Below the pieces are notes generated by a model that was not told where the DNA came from, did no database searches, and saw only the letters and a list, made by a program, of their open reading frames with translations. From the NCBI GenBank assembly GCA_035048815.1, contig JAUCBN010000005.1:17820517-17884516 (forward strand): DNA of 64,000 nucleotides. Reading direction: 5' to 3'. Source of the stretch: Abelmoschus esculentus. Taxonomy: Eukaryota > Streptophyta > Magnoliopsida > Malvales > Malvaceae. The number at the start of each line of letters is the position of its first letter. Position 1 is the first letter of the stretch. Made by a program: the position numbers and the translations under genes. Below are positions 22,929-35,700 of this stretch, piece by piece.

Positions 22929-24837
22929 TGTCAACATGATTTTTAACGTATATAATAAATAATATATTAAATAAATAAATATTAATAAGTAATAATAATA
23001 TAATAATATAATATTAATATTCAAAAAAAAATCAAAAACAGAAAACCAAAAATAGTAAAAATGAATAAAATAGAATAAAATTCAAAAAATAAGAGATAAT
23101 GGAGTTGAGGATTTTTTGGTGGGTGGAGTGTTTTTAGGGATTTAAATTTTGTTTGGAGTTTTTTACTTCAATCAAAATTCTGAATTTGAAGCCTATAAAA
23201 GGAGGAGGATTTCAAGGTTAAAGGGGAGACAAAAAACGAAGAGAAGGAGGAGTTGAGATCAGAATTCAAAGGAGCAATTACAAGCTTGAGTAAGGGGAAG
23301 GATTTCAATCCGTGAGGAAGCAAAGAAGGTCGCCGACGGTAAGTTCTTTTCCTCTTTAATTTCGGCTTTTTTTTTATGGATTAGACTCCTAGATTTGAAA
23401 TTAGTTGTTTTAGACTTTAATTAGGATTTAAAATTAATTTTAAAGATTTTAAAAAATTTTAATTAGGTTCTAAATTAGAATTTAATTTAGTTTTTTAAGA
23501 AAACTTTAAAATTAATTTAACCTAGTTAAATTTAATTAATTTAACCCTTTGAACCCTAAAATTAGACTCTAATTAGGTTTAATTTAATTCTTGAATTTTA
23601 GAAGATAACTTTAATTAATTATTTTAATTAATTTTAATTTCTAAAAATTAAGTTTTAAAATTAATCCATCCCCATTAAACCTTTGAACCTAAAATTCACT
23701 AGACTTTAATTAAGTTTAATTAAAATTTGAAGTAAGAAAATTTAATTAATTAATTTAATTAAATTTCCAAAACTTTAAAAAAATAATTTCACCTTAATTA
23801 AGTCTTATCCTTTGTTCAAGGTATGTTCTCGAATCCCCCTGTAATCTCTTTCATTCAAGTCCCTTTTGTACTCATGTGAAGAGAGATTTTTGATCTAATA
23901 TGATGTACCATGATTATAATAATAAAATTGAAGTTCCTTTATCATGCGTTTACTTTATTTTATGTTGTCTTGCATAGCATGCTTTAGGGAGGTCACCTAA
24001 ATAACTTAAGTTAATTAATTTAGTGCCTTTTTAGGGTTAGTCACTTAAATTAATTAGTTTAATTTAATTAGGGAGAAAATCTAGTAACATAACATGTGAA
24101 TCTTATGTCTTGGATACACTAAAGAGGTTGGTGTTTTGACGCGCTAAGATGCTGACCTAGAGAGTGTACCTTGGCATCGAATTCATGTGTTATTAAAAAC
24201 CTAGAATTTTGATAAAAACTTAGGTTTAGAATTAAAAATGGATAGGTAAGTAACTAGTGAATGCTAGTAACTTAGGTTTTAAAAGCTTAAGTAATGGAGC
24301 TTTTTCTAGGATTAGAACTTAAAATGAACGAGATAAAAAATAATCATGCATTTTACTTTAGCCTTTTGAGGCGGAAGTTACATTCTTTTAGATTTGGGTG
24401 AGGTTTCCTATATAGAGGACGTCTCGATCAACTCAAGTTTAGAAGTGGTGTAACTTCTAAATCAAAAGGATATCCAAATTCAAATAATGTTCATTTAACA
24501 ATAGAAAATTAAATTAATATCTTTCTCCAAAATGTCAAATGCCACGTAATGTTTTTAAAAGGTACCAATTTTTTTTGGGCGTTTGTAAGGGCCGTCCTTA
24601 CACGTAACCGACTCCCAAACCCAACCGTTTTTTAAAAAATGAATCTCTGGTTTATTCTTATGGTGTCTGGCCTACCTAAGTGGCCGGTGGCGACTCCAAG
24701 TCAAAATTTTTCAAATTTAATTAAGATTTTTCTAAAATTTGGGATTTTCAAAATTAAGTTTGATCACTCATTTTTTTAAAACTTATCGTTGGACTTTTTC
24801 ACCTTAAACATCGCGTTTTTAAAAAGAGGTCGCGACA
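22929..24837 (+). mobile_element. solo LTR, Tat/Ogre-related
   Basis: Begins TGTCAACATG and ends GGTCGCGACA, 1909 bases, with TCGTA on both sides (22924-22928 and 24838-24842). The 3' part shares motifs with the minus strand of the Ogre LTR at 52076-55329: GTAACCGACTC, GAATCTCTGGTT, GGCCGGTGGCGACTCC, and the closing AAAAAGAGGTCGC. This suggests the same Tat lineage. Confidence 0.85.
23194..23200 (+). promoter_or_regulatory. TATA box of the Tat-type solo LTR
   Basis: TATAAAA within GCCTATAAAAGGAGGAGG, followed by a purine-rich leader. This is the likely U3/R boundary region of the LTR. Confidence 0.55.
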
Positions 24838-25720
24838 TCGTAATATTGAGATAGTCAGCATCCCTTTGACTAATATTCTCTATATATTTCTACAAATATC
24901 TTTAAAACTCAATAAGTCTCTTCGCGACTTCGATGAGTATAATGCACTATAAATATGGAATAAAATTTCATTTGGCAATAACATATTTGCTCAGTCGAAG
25001 CCTTCCGTGATATTAGTACTTTCGGATATAATACTCAAATTATTCCCTTATATTTAAAATGAGAAAATATTTATAATTATGCACATTTTAATATGTGCTT
25101 TATTTCATTCACTTTGTGGAATGAAAAATATGTGTTTTGTACCATTCACTTCGGGGAATGAAAAATACTAAATATAGTATATTATATCAAATCGGTTATC
25201 TATCAAAGATAAACTCTCAAAATCCCTTCCGAAGCATCGATATTTTAGTAGTTTGAGATATAGTACTCACATTTTACTAGGTATTTAAATGGGAAAATAT
25301 TTATTATGCTTAAGTATAGTATGAGTACTTGAACTGTCTACTTGGCATAAATAGCCACAATTTATTGTAGATTTTATTCCAAAAATGATATTATTCTTCA
25401 AAGGATAAATAAACATAAAATATAAATAAATAATATGTAAAATAAATTAAAGATAAATTAACATAAAGCGTAAATAAATAATATATAAAATAACTTAACG
25501 ATAAATTAAATAATAAATAAAAATAAATTAACATAAAAAAATAAAAGATCAAATTATTCCTTTTAGAGGTTATAAAGGAAATAAAATAAATGAAAAATTA
25601 TTCCTTTCAAGGGTTATGAAAAAATTAACAATATCCAATTAATTTGAATAAAAAAACACCATAATTATTTTCGCCCATAAAGAAAATCTGTTTATATTTT
25701 CTTTCATTTATCATTCAAGA

Positions 25721-25918
25721 TTATGGATAAAGCCTATAATACTTCGGTATTTGACAAGTACGAGAATAATGGTTTGTACCATTACATTGATAACATAAAA
25801 ATTTTGATATGATCTCTATCATTCTTATCATCTTTATAATTCCAGTTCTGGTGGATATAAACATTCTCAAAAGAATCATCTTATCAATGTTTATTTTATG
25901 ACCCCCAATCACAACCAC
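25721..25918 (-). pseudogene. Ty1/copia Gag zinc-knuckle remnant
   Basis: A 65-codon open stretch with Cys-Tyr-Gln-Cys-Asn-Gly-Thr-Asn-His-Tyr-Ser-Arg-Thr-Cys, a C-x2-C-x4-H-x4-C nucleocapsid knuckle, followed by a Pro-Lys-Tyr motif. It is the only Gag piece recognised in this element. Confidence 0.65.
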
Positions 25919-26142
25919 AATTACTAATGTGGCTTTTATTCATTCCGTTATAAAATATCATATTTACTTCAGGGAATGGAGCGGAGACTAATAAGTATTT
26001 AAAACATTTTCATGATATTGTGTCTGTAAGACAATATTAATATGTGAAAAGTGAAGTATTTTCTCTAACATATACTCATCAGTGATACTCTAGCACATAA
26101 TTGAGTTTTATTCACTAACCATATAGTGAATTATCACGTTTG

Positions 26143-26335
26143 TATTCACTTTAAGGAATAAAACAAATTCAATAATAGCATGGAATAAACATCATGCTTA
26201 CATTCACTTCATGAAATGACATAAATCCAATAATCGCATGGAATAAACATCATGCTTGCATTCACTTCAAGGAATGACATAAATCCAATAATTGCATAGA
26301 ATAAGCTTCATGCATGCACTTCAGGGAATACCTCC
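26143..26335. repeat. 58-59-bp tandem repeat, three and a half units
   Basis: ATTCACTT..GGAAT recurs at about 26143, 26202, 26260 and 26318. Each unit includes CCAATAAT.GCATGGAATAAACATCATGC. It lies at the 5' part of the copia element. Confidence 0.7.
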
Positions 26336-26479
26336 CATAAAAATTCTTGGATCAAGATAATTTTCGTAACTTGAATTTTGGAGAAGTCTATAGTCGAATT
26401 TTTCTACATGAAATAGAGCTTGTATATGATAGTTGGTTAAGATTTTTCTTTTGATGAGGGGTCTTTGTGGTTAGCTTAA

Positions 26480-27150
26480 ATTAAAATATATGTGTTCAAA
26501 GAGGCAGTATTAGATTGTGAACTGTAAACTTCAGTTTAGCTGGTGCATGAGGAAATTGGTAAAACTGAGGTCTCTTGTTCAAGCTAAAAATTCTATTGTT
26601 ACTGGTGAGAGGAATATTTGGAATGAGATTAGAGGTGGAAAGCCTAAAGTGGTACGATAGAAGGTTGTTTGGTTTGCATGTTCCAAAACATTAAGTCATA
26701 TAGGAGTGAATCTCGAAATCATTTATTTGTAGGTTGTTCATGTTCTAATTAGATTTGGATTGTATGTCTTTTTCTTTTTGGTCTTCGAAGGGGTAAATTG
26801 AGTTGGGATGATGAGGTAAAATGATTATGCTCAAACTTAAAGGAAAAAATATTTAATTGTGTATATTCTCAAGATTACGCGAAACTTGTATGTATATCAT
26901 ATTTGGAAAGAGATGGACTGTAGAAAATTTAGACAAATTCAAAGAGATCGGACTTGTATATTTGATTGTATAAAGAGAATTGTATGCCTAAAAGTTCAAT
27001 TTAAAGATGTATACATGGATGATGTAAATAGATGTATTTTTGCATCTTGAGAAATTCCCTAATGGATAGGCGTTCAAGTGCATGTTTTGTGTGTTGTTAC
27101 AGTGTTTTTAACTGCTTTCTTGGATAATAAAACAAAATTTATCCAAAAAA
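26480..27150 (+). pseudogene. LINE reverse-transcriptase 3' remnant (zf-RVT region)
   Basis: Frames with several stops read a segment like the C-terminal end of plant LINE ORF2. Trp-Phe-Ala-Cys-Ser-Lys sits near 26660. The region 26859-27050 has Tyr-His-Ile-Trp-Lys-Glu..Phe-Arg-Gln-Ile-Gln-Arg-Asp and Ile-Phe-Asp-Cys-Ile-Lys, the tail that follows the zf-RVT motif. No RT catalytic part is present. It may be a 5'-truncated insertion that removed the copia 5' LTR. Confidence 0.5.
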
Positions 27151-29414
27151 TATAACTTCGAATAACTTGATTTTTTTATTAATTACTTAAATAATTTTTA
27201 AGTTTAAATTGACTCTCTCAACTATGTTTGATATATCTATATCTCACTAAAAAATATAAAGTACATATCATATACGGTTATATAAAGTTTTTAAAATTTG
27301 AAGCAATTGGAATCATAAGACTATAAATATTTACCATTAAATTTGAACAGAAACTCAAACTAATCAACTTAAATTTTATAAACTCGAATTAAATTTAAAA
27401 AAATCAAATAAATTTATAAAATATAATCCACCAATCCCACAAACTCGTATTTTTTTTATTAACTCGGTCTAATGTTCCCTAATATCAATCCAAACAAACC
27501 CTTAAAGTATTAATTTATAGATAGTGGATCACAATAAAAAAAAACTGGCATCATTATTATTTGGTCTTTAAAATTTTAACCTGGGTTCAAATTTTGTCCC
27601 GTTGAAATCATTAAATCCCATAAATTAAAGCATCCGTATAAAACATATTGATCCAAGTTCTTGCATTGAGAATTAGAGCCTTGACCTGTTTGATCTTCGG
27701 ACTAGGTTTTCATCCAACCAAAAACGTAACAAAATTGTGGCTAAAAAAAAAAATATATAAATATATATAAAATAAAATTCACACCAAAGGATAATAATAA
27801 CTGATCAAATTTAAAAAAAAAATCGATTCGACTAAAAAAACACTAAAATTTATGCTCAAATTAACATGAAAAATGATACTTGAATTAACTCGAATCGTTT
27901 TAATTGAAATATGCTCAACTAGGATATTCTTATACAAAAATTTAGCATGTTTATATGAAAACTTAGTATTTTTTAGATTTAAAAATAATAAAAAAAAGTA
28001 AAAAAATACCCAAGAAAATAAAGAAGAGAATGACGATATTGTTATACGAAAATTTAACATTTTTTAGATTTCAGAATCAATAGCTTTATAGTACTATGAA
28101 TGAAGCAAAGGGATGGAGAAGTGTTTTATAAGCTGAATGTATTTAAGAAATAGAAGGATAATTAACTTTGAGAGAATAAAATCTAATTAATTTGATTCTC
28201 TTATTTTTTTTTTTCAAAAAGTTAGATGAAATTTGCTTGATTTACTCAGTTTTATAAGCTATCATTGTTTTTCGTTGTTATATATTTGGTGTTTAAAACA
28301 GTAGGAGAAAAACATTTTAATGGTGTTTTGATAATGGCGACGATATAAAATCGTCACTAATTAAATAAAAATATTAGGGTAATTATTTTATGTACAAGTG
28401 TTTATGAAAATTTTATTTACGCAAGTACCTATGATTTTAGGGACTTTATTTAAGATTTAGACTTTAGTAGTTTAAGTATAATAATTTTGAATTTAAGGAT
28501 GTTGATAAAATTTGTGTTTAAGGTTGAAATTTAAGGTTTATAAGTTAAAACCTAAATTCTTACCATATTCCTTAAATCTTTAATCATATTCCTTAAATCC
28601 TAACCCTTGACCTTAAATTTTAACAATAAACCTTGAATTCTAAAATCTTAAATCTCTTGAATTGTAAACCTTTACTCTAAATCTCTTAAACTCCAAACTT
28701 AAGGCGTTTGTGAAAATTTTATTTACCTAAATGCTATAGTTTTAAAAATTTCATTTAGGATTTAAACTTTATGGGTTTAAGTGCAGTAGTTTTGAATTTA
28801 GGAATGTTAATAGAATTTTGTATTTAGTGTTGAAATTTAAAATTTACAAGTTAAAACCTAAATTTTTAACTATATTCTCCAAATCACAACCCTGAATTCT
28901 AACCATAAACCTTAAATTCTTGATCCTTACTTTAAATCCTAAACTTTAAACTATAAACCCTAAAATTAAGGTATTTGTAAAATCAAGAAGTTCCCACCAA
29001 GCCGCCTATATATGAGATAATAATCCATATTAGAAAAGGTGATTATATATACATTGTCCATGTAAAAAAACTCACACAAGCATGTCTATTTTCATGTGAA
29101 TCTAAACTATGAATTTTAACCTCAAAACTTAAACCCTAAGTTCTAACCATGAAACTTACATTCTAAAACATATAATTTATCCCGCTTGTGGAAACCTTAT
29201 TTTCCACCACTAATGTATATATAATAATCCTAGTATAAAAATTCCCAATCACATAATCATATTGATTTTAGATTGCAACTTTGTTAATGCGAGTTATATT
29301 ATAACTATAACCCCTCGATCCGATGTACATATCTACCGACTCAAACGAGCTATACGCATAATAACAAAGTAAACCCAAAAAAATTTACCTCGAAAAACGA
29401 TATTTTTTTTATCT
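27151..29414. other. AT-rich sequence with an imperfect direct repeat
   Basis: Two similar blocks of about 300 bases (28390-28690 and 28705-28990) share GAAAATTTTATTTAC, TTTAAGT.CAGTAGTTTTGAATTTA and a tail of CCTAAATTCT/TAAACCTTAAAT motifs. No gene was recognised. Confidence 0.5.
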
Positions 29415-29499
29415 TGTTTAGATGGGTAGTTCTAGGGAGAGACCACTAAAAAGAGCGTAAAAAAAGCCTTAATCGGTTTACCCGGTCACATTATATACA

Positions 29500-31945
29500 C
29501 AATTTCTTACAAAAATTGTAAGAAAAACGGTACATACATAAATTAGCACAAAAATAGTAAGGATTTATGTTTGTACACAATTTCCTACAAGAATACACAA
29601 TATAGCACGAAAACGGTAAGGATTTGTGTTTGTACACAATTCCTTACAAAGTATACACAACGGCTTACGAAAAATGTAAGAAAAAAAGTATGTACACAAA
29701 TTCTTACCACTTCAAAACCATAAGCTCAAGGAGGCTTTCAAGGGTAAGGATTTGTGTATATACACAATTTCCTACAAGAATACACAATATAGCACGAAAA
29801 CGGTAAGTATTTGTGTTTGTACACAAATCCTTACAAAGTATACACAACGGCTTACGAAAACCGTAAGAAAAAAGGTATGTACACAAATTCTTACCACTTC
29901 AAAACCATGAGCTGAAGGAGGCTTCCAAGGGTAAGGATTTGTGTATATATACAATTTCCTACAAGAATACACAATATGGCATAAAAACGGTAAGGATTTG
30001 TGTTTGTACACAAATCCTTACAAAGTATACACAACGGCTTACGAAAAATGTAAGAAAAAAAGTATGTACACAAATCCATACCACTTCAAAACCATGAGCT
30101 CAAGGAGGCTTCCAAGGGTAAGGATTTGTGTATATACACAATTTCCTACAAGAATACACAATATAGCATGAAAACGGTAAGGATTTATGTTTGTACAAAA
30201 ATCCTTACAAAGTATACACAACGGCTTACGAAAACCGTAAGAAAAAAGGTATACAAATTCTTACCACTTCAAAACCATGAGCTCAAGGAGGTTTCCAAGG
30301 GTAAGGATTTGTGTATATACACAATTTCCTACAAGAATACACAATATGGCACGAAAACGGTAAGGATTTGTGTTTGTACACAAATCCTTACAAAGTATAC
30401 ACAACGGCTTACGAAAACCGTAAGAAAAAAAGTATGTACACAAATTCTTACCACTTCAAAACCATGAGCTCAAGAAGGATTCCAAGGGTAAGGATTTGTG
30501 TATATACCCAATTTCTTACAAGAATACACAATATGGTACGAAAACGGTAAGGATTTGTGTACAAACACAAATCCTTACAAAGTATACACAACGGCTTACG
30601 AAAATCGTAAGAGAAAAGGTATGTACACAAATCCTTACCACTTCAAAATCATGAGTTCAAAGAATTTTCCAATGGTAAGGATTTGTGTACATAAACAATT
30701 TCCTACAAGAATACACAATATGGCACCCAAACGGTAAGGATTAGTGTTTGTACATAAATCCTTACAAAGTATACACAACGGCTTACGAAAACCGTAAGAA
30801 AAAAGGTATGTACACAAATCCTTACCACTTCAAAATCATGAGCTCGAGGAGGCTTTCAAGGGTAAGGATTTGTGTACATACATAATTTCCTACAAGAATA
30901 CACAATATGGCACGAAAACGGTAAGTATTTGTGTTTGTACACAATTCCTTACAAAGTATATACAACGGCTTACGAAAACCGTAAGAAAAAAGGTATGTAC
31001 ACAAATCCTTACCACTTTAAAACCATGAGCTCGAGGAGGCTTTCAAGGGTAAGGATTTGTGTACATACACAATTTCCTACAAGAATACACAATATGGCAC
31101 GAAAACGGTAAGTATTTGTGTTTGTACACAATTCCTTATAAAGTATACACAACGGCTTACGAAAATCGTAAGAAAAAAGGTATGTACACAAATCCTTACC
31201 ACTTCAAAACCATGAGCTCGAGGAGGCTTTCAAGGGTAAGGATTTGTGTACATACACAATTTCCTACAAGAATACATAATATGGCACGAAAACGGTAAGT
31301 ATTTGTGTTTGTACACAATTCCTTACAAAGTATACACAATGGCTTACGAAAATCGTAAGAAAAAAGGTATGTACACAAATCCTTACCACTTCAAAACCAT
31401 GAGCTCGAGGAGGCTTTCAAGGATAAGGATTTGTGTACATACACAATTTCCTACAAGAATACACAATATGGCATGAAAACGGTAAGTATTTGTGTTTGTA
31501 CACAATTCCTTACAAAGTATACACAACGGCTTACGAAAACCGTAAGAAAAAAGGTATGTACACAAATCCTTACCACTTCAAAATCATGAGTTCAAGGAAT
31601 TTTCCAATGGTAAGGATTTGTGTACATACACAATTTCCTACAAGAATACACAATATGGCACCCAAACGGTAAGGATTTGTGTTTGTACATAAATCCTTAC
31701 AAAGTATACACAACGGCTTACGAAAACCGTAAGAAAAAAGGTATGTACATAAATCCTTACGACTTCAAAATCATGAGCTAAAGGAGGCATCCAAGGGTAA
31801 GGATTTGTGTACATACACAATTTCTTACAAGAATACACAATATGGCACCAAAATGGTAAGGATTTATGTTTTTACTCAATTCCTTACAAAGTATACACAA
31901 CGACTTAGGAAAATCGTAGTAAATTGTGTATGTACACAAATCCTT
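29500..31945. repeat. 187-bp tandem satellite, about twelve units
   Basis: The landmark CCACTTCAAAACCAT recurs at 29707, 29894, 30081, 30264, 30451, 30638, 30825, 31012, 31199, 31386 and 31573, with a mutated copy near 31760. Spacing is 187 bases except one 183-base unit. Each unit has a perfect dyad GTAAGGATTTGTGT...ACACAAATCCTTAC and a second, CTTACG...CGTAAG. Units 30800-31570 are the most alike, suggesting recent local amplification. Confidence 0.9.
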
Positions 31946-32060
31946 ACCTTTGGATGGCTCCTTTAGCTCATGGTGAGAAGTTGTAAGGAATTATGTACAT
32001 ACCTTTTTCCTTACGGTTTTTGTATGCCATTGTGTATACTTTGTAAGGAATTGTGTACAA
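31946..32060. repeat. inverted partial satellite unit
   Basis: Reads CCTTTAGCTCATGG and GGTATGT/CCTTACGG-type motifs in reverse complement to the array, so the last unit is flipped before the AT-rich block. Confidence 0.6.
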
Positions 32061-33095
32061 TATTTATTTATATATTTTTTATTCGAATATTTTTATTCGA
32101 ATATTTATTATATGAATATTTTTAGTCAAATATATTTTATTCGAATATTTTTATTCAAAAATTTTTATTCGAATATTTATTATACGAATATTTTTATTTG
32201 TATATTTTTTATTCGAATATTTTTATTCGAGTATTTTTAATCAAATATTTTTATTTGAATAGTTATTATACGAATATTTTTATTTGTATATTTTTTATTT
32301 GAATATTTGTATTCCAATATTTATTATATGAATATTTTGATTCTAATATTTATTATATGGATATCTTTATTCGAATATTTTTTATTCGAATATTTTTATT
32401 CAAAAATTTTTATTCGAATATTTATTATACGAATATTTTTATTTGTATATTTTTTATTCAAATATTTTTATTTCAATATTTATTATATGAATATTTTTAT
32501 TCGAATATTTATTATACGAATATTTTTATTCAAATATTTATTATACGAATATTTTTATTTGTATATTTTTTATTCGAATATTTTTATTCCAATATTTATT
32601 ATATGAATATTTTTATTCGAATATTTTTTATACGAATATTTTTTATTCAAATATTTTTATTCAAATATTTATTATACGAATATTTTTATTCTAATATTTA
32701 TTATAAGAATACTTTTATTTGAATATTTATTATACGAATATTTTTATTCGTATATTTTTATTCGAATATTTTTATTCAAGTATTTTTATTCAAATATTTA
32801 TTATATGAATATTTTTATTCAAATATCTTTTTATACATATATTTTTATTCGTATATATTTTATTCGAATCTTTTGATTTAAATATTTTATTCAAATATTT
32901 ATTATTTGAATATTTTTATTTAAATGTTTATTATATGAATATTTATATTCGTATATATTTATTATATAAATATTTTTGTGTGAATATTTATTATATGAAT
33001 ATTTTTATTCGAATATTTATTTTATAATTATTTTTATTCGAATATTTATTATATAAATATTTTTATTCGTATATTTTTTATTCGAATATATAAAA
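32060..33095. repeat. AT-rich minisatellite with TTCGAATATT units
   Basis: About one kilobase of variants of TATTTTTATTCGAATATTTA and TTATTATACGAATATT, roughly 15- and 30-base periods. TTCGAA is self-complementary. Open frames here are low-complexity Phe/Ile/Tyr runs and not genes. Confidence 0.85.
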
Positions 33096-33136
33096 ATAAA
33101 TTAGATAATCATTATTTATAAAAAAAAAATTAAATT

Positions 33137-33159
33137 GGAACCGGCTGCTAGCCGGTTCC
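33137..33159. repeat. perfect hairpin near the element's right end
   Basis: GGAACCGGCT, loop GCT, then AGCCGGTTCC: ten paired bases, GC-rich in an AT-rich setting, 64 bases inside the right terminus. Confidence 0.8.
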
Positions 33160-33232
33160 CTATTGCCCTCTATTACAGGGCTCTCTTTAGGCTTTTGTTA
33201 GAGGGCGCTTCTTAGAATCACCCTGTTTAGAT

Positions 33233-35700
33233 GCCTTGCAATAATCTTATATGATTTTACCTACAACAGTTGAATTTGCAACTAGAACGATTTCAATCAA
33301 GACTCTAAACTCATTCGATTGCGTGCATATCATAAAGGGACCAAATTGTAAAACATCATTAAAAGGCAAACATGCCAAAATCCACAATGTCGTTTCAATA
33401 TAGTTGTGACCGTATCGAAATAGGGTAATTAATTAACGACCTTACATTTTGGTATAATGGTCAATCGTTCCGATACATGTGCTCATTTAGTTACACCTTT
33501 AAACCCATTTCGGTACAAGTCCCTCAATTTTTTCATTGCCATTGTCCTTTTCTGTATCAAAACAGTATAACCCATATTGAAACGTAAGGCAAAAAATGAT
33601 GAACACGTTCAGATATGTCGCTCTCATGTTTAAATACACCTGCGTTATTTATATGTATTTATGATAATTCCAGCCTTCTAGGCCCCGCGTAACTAAATAC
33701 CTATAACCCATATCGAAACTAATGATTTGTAATGTTTCAATTAAGCACGTTAATTCAACTCAAACAAGAACACAAATATCATAATCATTTATTCACAATC
33801 ATATGACCTTTCTGACATACTTCTAAATGCATTTGAGCGTAACCAAACATCTCAAATTATCTCAAATATTAAAAGAAAACTATAGACCTAGGTTTGACAC
33901 CACTCAAACCTTAAAAAAACACTTCAAAACACATAAACCATTACAAAGGTTATTTATAAATCCAAAAGCATCCCCAACATGTTTCAAAAATAAGAAAAAA
34001 CAATTTATTTATTCTAAAGCCAAAAGATACCCCACTTCTTTGAGCCGAAATCTTTGACTTCCCTTTACTATCTTAGAAACCTCAGTTATCTATATTGTTG
34101 GGAAAATAAGGAATATAAGCAACAAGTTTAGTGGTGGGAAGTCAATAAAACATAAACATCAATGCAATTCAAAATCATTTAAATAAAATCACTTCTGAAA
34201 TAATGTTCATTTCTATACATACTTTCAACTCAAAACAAAACATCTCTCTTCCTAACATGTGTTATTTAATTCATGTATAACACAATACAAAAAATACCAA
34301 ATCTTTCATGTTTCACAAACTAAGCAAGGCTTACTCAAAATCTCATGTATAATATTTTACATAAATTAATATGCATAAATCACGTTATGTAAACATTTCC
34401 AAACTATGACAACACATGTTCAAATCTTATATATTGATTTACAAGTGATTTATATAGCATTAGCCCTATTCGCGAATATCTACCCTATTCTCAATATGTT
34501 TTGATATACAAATACTTGATGGAATCTACCCCTACCAAAACACAGGATAAAATCTACACCCATAAAAAATCTAGTCTCAATCAGGATGACAATATTCCTA
34601 TTACCCGGATGTGATAGAATCTACCCCTATCACACAACAATAAAATCTAACACTATTACATGTCGAAAAATTTAACACATGTACGAATTATGTATATATT
34701 ATAGTGTACTCTCATCTTAAATACTGGCTCATCACTTACCAACTATATCTGACAATAATAATAGCTCAACACTTGTCAATATACACAATAAAAATATACT
34801 ACTATAGTGTTTTCAAATGCATTAACATAAATCAAGTTTTCATCTTAAAACTCTTGCATTTAAATCATGAAAATCTTTCTAAAATCTCAATGAAACAAAT
34901 TGTATCACATTTCAATCTCATTGGATGTTTCAAAGTGCATTTTATGAATTTTAAACCAACATTTACGGTAAGAAGTAAATTTATTACAATATAAGCATGT
35001 AATTAAAAAAATCAAGAAAAATTGTAATAAGAAAGTATTCGCTTCTACAGTTACGAGAATATAAGTTAGCTTTTCAAAATTAATCTACTCATAAACCTTA
35101 TTTTCAACCTTTGATAACAACGTTAAAAATATTTCAATTCACCAACTATACTTCTTTTGTTTTGCCAAAACGATCAAATATCTCACCATAATATCTTCTA
35201 CAACGATTCTACAACCCAACCTTTTTCACAACAACTAAACACAACCAAAAATATCAAAAAATTTCGTCTAATCAACATCTAGCCTTTTCCAACAAAATCA
35301 ACACTTAAACTATATCATTATATGCGCAAAAACTCATTCCTTACCTACAACAAACATTGACACTATACAATCCCATAAACAACTTAAAAACGCATACATA
35401 TCAACTTTAAAATCAAGCCAATCACTTAGTAATCAAGTCAATTACCTAGTTTCATGATTATAATGGTATGGCACACATATTAAACATGCTATACATTTAA
35501 AACCATGTTTAAAATCAATCTTAATAGCTTTTTATGAATAGAATCTTTAAAACTAAATTTGATTTTGATATAACAAATATGTTAAAGGATTATTTTAAAA
35601 TAAATTTTTAATTCCTTAATTCAAAAATTACACTTTAAGTTAAACCAAGAACACCAAAAATATTTTTCTAAGTTTTTACTCCAGGCGTTTCGATACTACT
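33233..35700. other. unassigned AT-rich sequence
   Basis: No coding frame or complete element was recognised. Segments with repeated GAATCTACCCCTA..ACACA motifs (34510-34640) and repeated CGATAC/ATCGAAA motifs (33400-33720) look like worn LTR or internal retroelement DNA, but I cannot place them. Confidence 0.35.

Larger units (their letters stand above)
16418..26434 (-). mobile_element. decayed Ty1/copia element interrupted by three solo LTRs
   Basis: In minus-strand order: a CCHC Gag remnant (25.9-25.7 kb), integrase (22.8-21.9 kb), reverse transcriptase (19.17-17.47 kb), polypurine tract and 3' LTR (16684-16418). Three foreign solo LTRs with target duplications split it. The 5' LTR is missing, and the element gives way to LINE-like sequence at about 26.43 kb. 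Between 24838 and 25720 lies a degraded internal region with repeated GGGGAATGAAAAATA-like motifs. Confidence 0.75.
29424..33223. mobile_element. Mutator-type non-autonomous element carrying satellite arrays
   Basis: The left end GGGTAGTTCTAGGGAGAG and the complement of the right end GGGTGATTCTAAGAAGCG agree at 24 of the first 34 positions, and similarity continues for about 15 more bases. A perfect 9-base duplication TGTTTAGAT lies at 29415-29423 and 33224-33232. Inverted ends plus a 9-bp duplication define a Mutator-like element. No transposase frame exists. The interior is a 187-bp tandem array, an inverted partial unit, an AT-rich minisatellite and a hairpin. Confidence 0.75.

Noticed and set aside
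28390..29170. Telomere-like CCTAAA repeats
   Set aside because: The motifs are irregular variants in AT-rich DNA, with no run of the seven-base plant telomere unit.
29704..31838. Dozens of 60-79-codon frames on both strands spaced by 187 bases
   Set aside because: They are periodic by-products of the satellite unit with no coding bias.
29500..31945. CRISPR-like array
   Set aside because: The unit repeats along its whole length with no unique spacers, and the context is a plant transposable element.
32307..32722. Phe/Ile/Tyr-rich overlapping frames
   Set aside because: Low-complexity translation of the AT-rich minisatellite.
29424..33223. Helitron, because of the hairpin near the right end
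   Set aside because: Helitrons leave no target duplication and end CTRR. Here there is a 9-base duplication with inverted ends.
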